Source of the DNA: Phalacrocorax aristotelis
Taxonomy: Eukaryota > Chordata > Aves > Suliformes > Phalacrocoracidae
NCBI RefSeq assembly: GCF_949628215.1
Contig: NC_134280.1
Span: 4,416,001 to 4,480,000, forward strand
DNA: 64,000 nt
Direction of reading: 5' to 3'
Shown here: in pieces, positions 57,521 through 64,000 of the stretch
Layout: each line of letters begins with the position of its first letter
Numbering within the stretch: position 1 is the first letter of the stretch
Program-made: the position numbers and the translations under genes
The notes under the pieces: generated by a model
Databases searched by the model: none
Told to the model about the DNA's origin: nothing
The model's input: only the letters and a program-made list of their open reading frames with translations

Positions 57521-60500
57521 ACACATGAAGGGCTGCGAACCAAATTCACCTCGTTTCGTACAATAGATTGAAGGTTACATCTACTCAGCAGCCTCACTAA
57601 GACATCTAACTTTTAGAGTTATGTCCCCCAGATAGTTAGATACTGTCTGCTTCTGGGACATCTCTCTAATGGGCATCTAATGTCAAGAAAAAGTCTATTA
57701 ATTCTCTGAATGTGATAGAGCACGCAACTGTGCCTTAGAAAAATGAGAATTGAGAACAGCCAGGTAGCTTCTGCAGGCACTGAGAGGGACAACAAAACAG
57801 GGGGTTGGATTTTTTTTTCAAGGTACTGAAGACGGTGGGAGAAGAAAAACTATGAGCCGATCACCAATTTCACCAGAGAGATTGAGGTAAAAAGCAAAGG
57901 AGTGCCAGGGGTTATTGGGAAGAGAAGAAAAATATTAGTGAGAGGGGAAAATGCGTTTTCTTGCCTATTTGAAGGTTATAGGTTCCAAGGCAATGTGGTA
58001 CCCAGACAGCTGAATATCAATAAATTCTGATCCATATTATATTACTTATGAATATTTTTGGACACATAATGAAAACAGCAACTGTCTGAAGACCTGCAAA
58101 AGCATCTGTTCCAGCTGAGACAATTTTGAAACTCGTACAGAAGCATAACTTCTTGTTGCTGATAAAACGAAATTTTGTTGATTTTTAAGGATAAAAACAT
58201 GACTGATACATATGTGTACACACACAAGCTCACACATAAATAGCCTGTATGGTGTATTTTAGCACCCAGTATGACTTCTGTCCCACATACTCTCCTCTAG
58301 ATTTTTCTTAACTTATTTTCAGGCACACAACATAAGATATTTACATCACGTGATTTCTTTTCCACTGCATTGTTATGTGATAGAACACAATGTGGATGGC
58401 ATGGATCACATCCCAGTTAGCAGAACTGCTACGGAGGTGGAATCAACAATTTAAAAAAAGATACTCACCAGTTATAGAGCATCCAACAATGCACGTAAAT
58501 GATATGGAGGCTCCTTCAAATCAATTGATAGGGTCTGGCTTTCTACAGGCACCTAGAAAGGGTAGAGTATTACAATTAATCCCCAATCCTTGGGCATTGC
58601 ACCTCTATAGGGGCACTGTGTCCTTTTATGAATTCAGCATGGTTTTTGACATTTTGCATGTGGTTTGTTATGGGGACTAGGTCACTGGAAGTTTTCACAG
58701 GCTTCTTTCGCAAAACAGCCATTGTGGGAAAATCACAACTGTCAATCAGCACTGTCCACCCCATACATAATGTGGTTGTTGGAATAATTCAGGTGGCACA
58801 GGGATCCTTGAGATTTTCAATCTGAATTCATCTTTTTGAAATAAGATTTCTTTCCCCAAGCGCCACAAACTAAAATAATGTGAGTGTAAAATCTCTGTAG
58901 TAAATTAGCTATAAAAGAATAAAACAGTTAAACGAATATATTTTTCATGCTTGAGGGCTGTGTGTTTAACAGTTTTCTAACTGTTCATTCATTTATATAA
59001 AAATACTTTGGTTATTATCTACTTGAGTTGAAATTAGATATTTAATTGACTGGAGGGAATGAAATTCGCTCACTTTTAAATAAGGCAATGATTTAAAAAT
59101 ATTCCTGTAAAGTGATTTGTAAGACCACACCAGCACTAGTTCTTGGCACACGTCCTTGTCTGTGTATATATTTTAAAAGCATGGTTGTTTTTACAAATGT
59201 AGTACTGTGAGAGCTAACTTCTTCAGAAACATGTTTATCTTAATTAGGAAAGTCAACAGACTTCTAATGGGAAGAAATGCGTATTTTTCTCTGTGGTATC
59301 TAAAGCATCAAAGGCCTCGTTCTCATGCCAAACCAATCTTCCTTCCTGCCTGCCTTTCAAACCCAGGTGATTGCAGACAGCTGAGCAGACATTTTCCCAA
59401 AAGCTTCTATTGACCTGGCTCCAGTCCTTTCCCGTGCTCTGTCTCCTTTTCTATCCGCATGTCACTTCTCTTTCTCTTTCTGTGTATTTGTTGTATTTTT
59501 GCCTGAGGAAACCTAGGGATATTCATGGCACTGAGGCAAATAATGTGGAATTAAAAACTAAATTCTTCAGGCCTTATCCTAGCAACAGGACCATCACCAT
59601 CTGTTCAGAGGACAGGACTGCCATTATCCGCTGCATTCTTTGTACGTACTCCATCACCTGTGAGGGGAAAAACATTGCCCCTTATCCTGCGGTCTTTGTT
59701 TAAAAACAAAGTCGTCTGCTTCTTTCTGGTACCAATACATTTCATAAATGTGATATACAGTACATTTACAGGGATTAGCCAGCAATAAAAGCCTTAAAGG
59801 CTTTAAAAAAAATATCTAAGGGAGGACATCTGCATGATAAACAACAAAAGCAAATATTGTTCAATTTAAATGAACAGTTAAGATTAACTGGTAAAAGTTC
59901 GTTCAAATTCCTCCATCTACTACCAATGTCAGTAATGCAAGCGCTACACCTTTGACTTTGGGGTAATTTTACAGCAGTAGAAATATTGTTATTAGGGGTT
60001 TTTTTAATTTAAACATCTAATTTAAAATCTGTGTTTCCCCCATGTGCTGCAAATGCCATTTTGGTTCCTCACAAACATGTCTCCAGCTTAAAGTTCCAAA
60101 ATACAGCAATGGAAGCTAAAGGGTTACACACCTTTCACCTCAGGAAAATATAAAGTTGCTTAAAGACCTAAAATATCACATAAATTAATTTGAAGTCGTC
60201 GTCTTCTACTCTTTAAAGATCCTAATTTCCTTCTGCTCTGTACATTTGAACAAGGGGAAAAGTGAATAAGGGAGGAAGAGATTAAGATCACTAAATCAAA
60301 AAAAGTTCCTGGAAATCAGGGCAGTAGTCTTGACCTCATATTATGTTTTCAGTTAAAAATTATAATTTATAAAAGCTGGTTGACTGACTGGCTTTGTTGT
60401 TTTTATGCCACTTAAAAACAAAGCTGCAGTCATATTTATTTCTCAGGGCTTACAGACACATTTGTGGTATGTAGCTTGGCAATATAAATTGGTAAAATCT

Positions 60501-62584
60501 GCCTGCTCCTACCAAATCTTCAAAGTACTCATCCCTTCCCATGCAGCCACCAATCTGAAATTCAAGGGTGATGCATCCCCTCCTGCCAGGGGCAAGAGAA
60601 GAGCTGAGTGAAGCCCCCAAGCCCCCAGCCCCTCCACCCTCCTCTTCCCAGACACCAGCAGCAACTGCAGGGCCAGGAGGAGCAAACCCAGTGCAAACAC
60701 GGCACCTTCATCCAAAGGGACGGGAAGTCATAGCCTTAGAACTGCAAGTGAGCTCATCCTTTCCGTACCCTTCTCCTCCCCGCCTACCACAGCCTTTTTC
60801 CCATTTCCAGTTTCACTGATTATTAGGTTTCTCCTGCTTTGTTGCAGGCTGGGGACCTGACAGGTAGAAGCTACCACCCTACTTGGTGGATCACAGGACA
60901 AGAGTTGTCCTAGATGAGCATTCAATGTCACCTGAACACAGAGGCTGGACCGAGCACATCCTCCTTTTCAAGTTAAAACTCAAGTCTGTTCAGTTTAGTT
61001 TTCTTGCAATTATTTACAAGGACTGAGAACACAAAAGAATCCAGGGGAAATTGAGGAGAAATGAACTATCACCAGTAAAAAAGGCTAAATGCTGCACTAG
61101 ACTATTAATCTGTTCCACTAATGACTTTCACTCCTTGGTCAGATAATGGCTAATGCTTTGGCTCAGCCAACCAGGTACCTAAGTTTAGAGGAGTAAAGTG
61201 GTCAAAAGCAGAAATTCTTCCACCTCAGAGAATCTGGGATGAGTTGTACTATGAAATAAATAAATAATAAAGTCCTAAACTTCCATCAACTTCTCTGTAA
61301 GCATATGTGTGAATGGGAAGCCTCCTTGGAAGCCAGAGGGATCCCAGAGGTCCCTCGGCTCTGGGTAGATTCCGGTGGTTTAATTTAGCCCAAGAGGATT
61401 CGGCTTGCTCTGCATCTAGGTGGCCTCAGATAGGACAACATTTTGGCCAAATATGAATGTAATTGTATTTTTGAAATCATGTCTCAATGGAAAATCCATT
61501 TCAAATGGTACTACTTCAGCTGAATCGTCCACAGTTTTGTCAACACCAACATAAAGATTTATTCTAAAAGCCTTTGAAGCATTGTTTGGATTTTGGCTTT
61601 CTTACCACACTACTAAACTTCTCATCTTTGCATTTTTCCAATATTTCATAAAAGTAATAAACCGTTGTACATATTTACAGAACAAAAATTACGTTGCCTT
61701 CACTGTAGAGAATACAAAATACAGATATCAGTATTCACTTAGTTGTATCATGATTAAGGACCAGCCTTTAAAGAAAAAGAAAAGATAGAAGCATTGTATT
61801 TCACACGGGAAATTGGGAGATGGGGGGAGGCTAGAATGTAAATGTATGGTATTGAAAGTAAAACTTATGTTTTAGTAACAAACTAATATTTCTAGAAGTG
61901 CTAAAGTACCATATAGAGACAGAATTAATGAGGACCTCCATTCTTTTCTAGTTTCAAGGAGGAAATTGTTAGTAATTTAAGGCAGATAAAGAAATCCACT
62001 AATTAAAATATTCTGAGATGAATGGTAGCTTCCAATTATTTTTCTGATTTGACATAATCTAGTAACAGCATAACATAATATTTTACGCATTATCAAGGGA
62101 TTTGGTAAAAAGAATGTACAAAGAATTGGAATTTTGAGGACAACAACAATAGAGCGCTCACAGACCAGTCCATCACTAGATTCATCACACTCAGTAGCTT
62201 AAATGAATACAGAAACGAACAGAGGGAAGCTTGATGTTGAGGAATAACTTACTTTTAATCAGACTAAAGGTTGCAAAGGAGAATGTTACCAGGTCACAAG
62301 GGTTTGGATGGCTGTACCACATCAACTGGACACTGCACACATTTTTATTCTGCAGTTTCTACTCAACGTTAGAGGTGCTACTCTCTTTTGTGCCTACATG
62401 TGTCTCATTTCCTATTTGTAAACATCTACAAATAGAATAACGCACAGAGCTCAAGTTTTCTCAGTCCAAAATCCATTGCAAGTCAGCAAGAGGTTGGCCA
62501 TCCAACTTGATATCTGAATACGAATAGCTGTATAAACTTGCTCTCATCTCAAGTGTAAATTAACATAGCACCACAATAACTGCC
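57521..62584. other. Noncoding stretch, no gene seen
   Basis: Mostly AT-rich. The plus frames at 58390-58680 (96 codons) and 59371-59703 (110 codons) have no domain. GC-rich pyrimidine-biased sequence at 60590-60800 opens frames on both strands. A perfect hairpin of AAAGCC and GGCTTT lies near 59788-59804. No repeat family is recognised. Confidence 0.55.
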
Positions 62585-62650
62585 AAGAGCACGCCCAAGG
62601 TCACCGATAAGTGAACTGAAGTGTCTGCAGGGCTAAAACTTCAGCTGCTC
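62585..62650 (-). repeat. Possible MIR-like remnant
   Basis: GAGCACGCCCAAGGTCACCG, ATAAGTGAACTGAAG and GCAGGGCTAAAACTTCAGC resemble the reverse complement of the MIR core (TTGCCCAAGGTCACACAGC, AGTAAGTGGCAGAG, CCAGGATTCGAACC). Short and diverged. Confidence 0.35.
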
Positions 62651-62734
62651 TAGCAGCACGGACCAGCGAGATAGGGACCTAGCGGGGCTGCTGCCCAGCT
62701 CAGAGAGCTCTCTCACAGCGTAACGCACTTAGGT

Positions 62735-62835
62735 TTAGCCACTTAAGACAAGCTGTATCTCAGTTTTACCATTAGTAACATGGATATTAAACATTGGTCT
62801 CGACCCTGATGCATTGCCAAGCATTTGTATTTTAG
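62735..62835 (+). repeat. MIR-like SINE remnant
   Basis: GCCACTTAAGACAAGCTGTA, TCTCAGTTTTACCATTAGTA and ACATGGATATTAAACATTGG follow the plus-strand order of the MIR 3' part: AGTTACTTAACCTCTCTG, CCTCAGTTTCCTCATCTGTA, AAATGGGGATAATA. It lies close to an opposite-strand MIR-like piece. Confidence 0.45.
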
Positions 62836-63261
62836 AGAAACATTCTGAAACCTAAAGAAGAACACAGATAATCACCGTGACTATCAAACCCATGCTTAGC
62901 TGCCGTTGTACTATGTAAGCATAACGGTAACGGTGAACGATAAAGACATTTTAAAAGCTACTCAACCCCTTCAGTGAGCTGGCAGCTTCAGGTTTTGATT
63001 CAGGTCTCCGAGCTGCCCAGCCAATCACTAAGAGAGGAGGTGGGAAAAATAAATAAAAGGCTCTTTTCATCATATAACGTTTCTTCAGATAGACCTAATA
63101 GTCCTGTAGATTAATAGAGCTCGTAAACAATAGTATAAGAAAGGGGCAAACAAAGCTAAAACTTTATTAATTAGGGAACTCATTTTGGTGAGGAGACCAC
63201 AAGGATGAAATGGAAGAAGATACAAAAGCAGCTGATGGGGCAGAAATTTCAGACAACAGGC
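62836..63261. other. Noncoding stretch, no gene seen
   Basis: Ordinary sequence, with CpGs near 62865-62940 (TCACCGTGAC, GCCGTTG, AACGGTAACGGTGAACG). Confidence 0.55.
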
Positions 63262-63385
63262 GGAGGCTGGGAGCATCCTGCCCATCGGAGCCGTGCCAGG
63301 GCATCGCCGCCAGCGGGAAGGTGGGGAGCCTGGCGAGGCAGGGGCTCATGCCTGGAGTGGTGTTATCCAGCCCCGGCCCGGCTGA
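63262..63385. other. Local CpG-rich segment
   Basis: About nine CpGs in 125 bases, in overlapping frames of 81 and 88 codons (63205-63450 and 63210-63476) with no domain. It is followed abruptly by AT-rich DNA. Possibly a small island or a GC-rich patch. Confidence 0.35.
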
Positions 63386-64000
63386 AACTGCTTCTGTTGC
63401 TACTGCTAATGATGAATACCATATGCTTGGCTCTTACTATTATAAAATAAGTTACATTGCTACTGCCTATGAGTGAATCAACTCTTTTCTTTCATTGAAA
63501 TTAGACATTCACGCCCATGCATATTTTCTCAAAGCTAGTGCACGGGCAACCATGCCTTAAAATTAAAATATCCTCCAACCGTGACTTTCTTCACCTTTCA
63601 TCATCTTATCACCTTGTTCCATCCTGAGCTTTCTTTCAGATACAGCATCTACTCATTCCCTTCTCCCAGACAATAATCCTCACACAGAGAAGAGAAAGAA
63701 TGAATATGATCACTCAGATATTTTACTTTTTCATTCTGTCACTTTGAACCAGTGACACTTTGAACCACTTTTAACTACAGTAAAAGTTAAAAACAAAATG
63801 TGTAATCAGCAGCCCGGATTTGGGGAAACCTTTCTTCAGACATAGGGGAAAAATATATATTTGCTGTACAGACCTAATTTTATTCAGCCCCCCACTATCT
63901 GAAGAATCAGATGTTTCATTAAAGGCATTTTGGCCGCTACTTATTAATTTATAAGGAACCTAATGGATCCACTTATTTCTGTTTAGAACTCCACATGCAA
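63386..64000. other. AT-rich noncoding end of window
   Basis: A small duplication, CACTTTGAACCA, occurs twice with a 16-base period (63740-63751 and 63756-63767). No gene is seen. Confidence 0.6.

Noticed and set aside
1-64000. CRISPR arrays, bacterial operons, prophage or plasmid features
   Set aside because: No regularly spaced repeats and no bacterial genes. CR1 and MIR-like remnants and the low gene density indicate vertebrate nuclear DNA.
1-64000. Endogenous retrovirus or other integrated virus
   Set aside because: No LTR pair, primer-binding site, or gag/pol-like frame could be seen in any open stretch.
1-64000. tRNA, rRNA or well-known microRNA genes
   Set aside because: No A/B-box cloverleaf or rRNA segment was recognised. 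A search by eye for common vertebrate microRNA seeds with flanking words (let-7, miR-9, miR-124, miR-1, miR-137, miR-204 and others) found none.

Overview
The window looks like a piece of a sauropsid nuclear genome, most likely a bird. Three CR1 LINE 3' ends or remnants can be read: one clear (55166-55252) and two older (20768-20822 and about 51803-51945). Several decayed MIR-like SINE pieces are also present. There are no Alu-, B1- or L1-like young repeats and no recognisable LTR element. Simple repeats are short, and interspersed repeats cover only a few percent of what I can read. There is no bacterial or viral gene organisation.

I find no protein-coding gene that I can name. The open frames are all short. 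The longest are 214 and 192 codons, about what chance gives in 64 kb read in six frames. They lack family motifs, and some overlap each other on opposite strands. The window is best read as intergenic or intronic DNA of low gene density.

Layout. 0-3 kb: AT-rich DNA with an exon-like 45-nt segment (1448-1492) and a CpG-retaining conserved-looking block (about 1520-2010). 7-9 kb: two exon-like segments (7021-7231 and 8923-8994), the second set in a long AT-rich, high-complexity block. 10-11 kb: GC-rich exon-like DNA, then a homeodomain/POU-site block. 15.9 and 17.3 kb: a 54-bp duplicated segment whose two copies differ mainly by CpG decay. 18.6-23.2 kb: old repeat remnants (CR1, MIR-like, and a palindromic GGTGTAA... 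element). 28.1-28.5, 32.9-34.6, 39.8-41.0, 44.4-47.0 and 51.0-51.3 kb: blocks that resemble conserved noncoding elements. 50.1-50.5 kb: the most CpG-rich segment, a possible small CpG island or promoter. 52.46 kb: a 55-nt exon-like segment with strong splice signals. 54.0-54.7 kb: another conserved-looking block holding an 18-bp perfect palindrome. 56-63 kb: MIR remnants and ordinary AT-rich sequence.

A working picture is a regulatory landscape, or a long intron, of a developmental gene lying outside or spanning the window. Enhancer-like blocks are spread through it, with perhaps a few small noncoding or cassette exons. Conservation was judged only by eye (sequence complexity, CpG retention, motif content). 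None of the regulatory or exon calls is proven without alignment to other genomes and RNA data.
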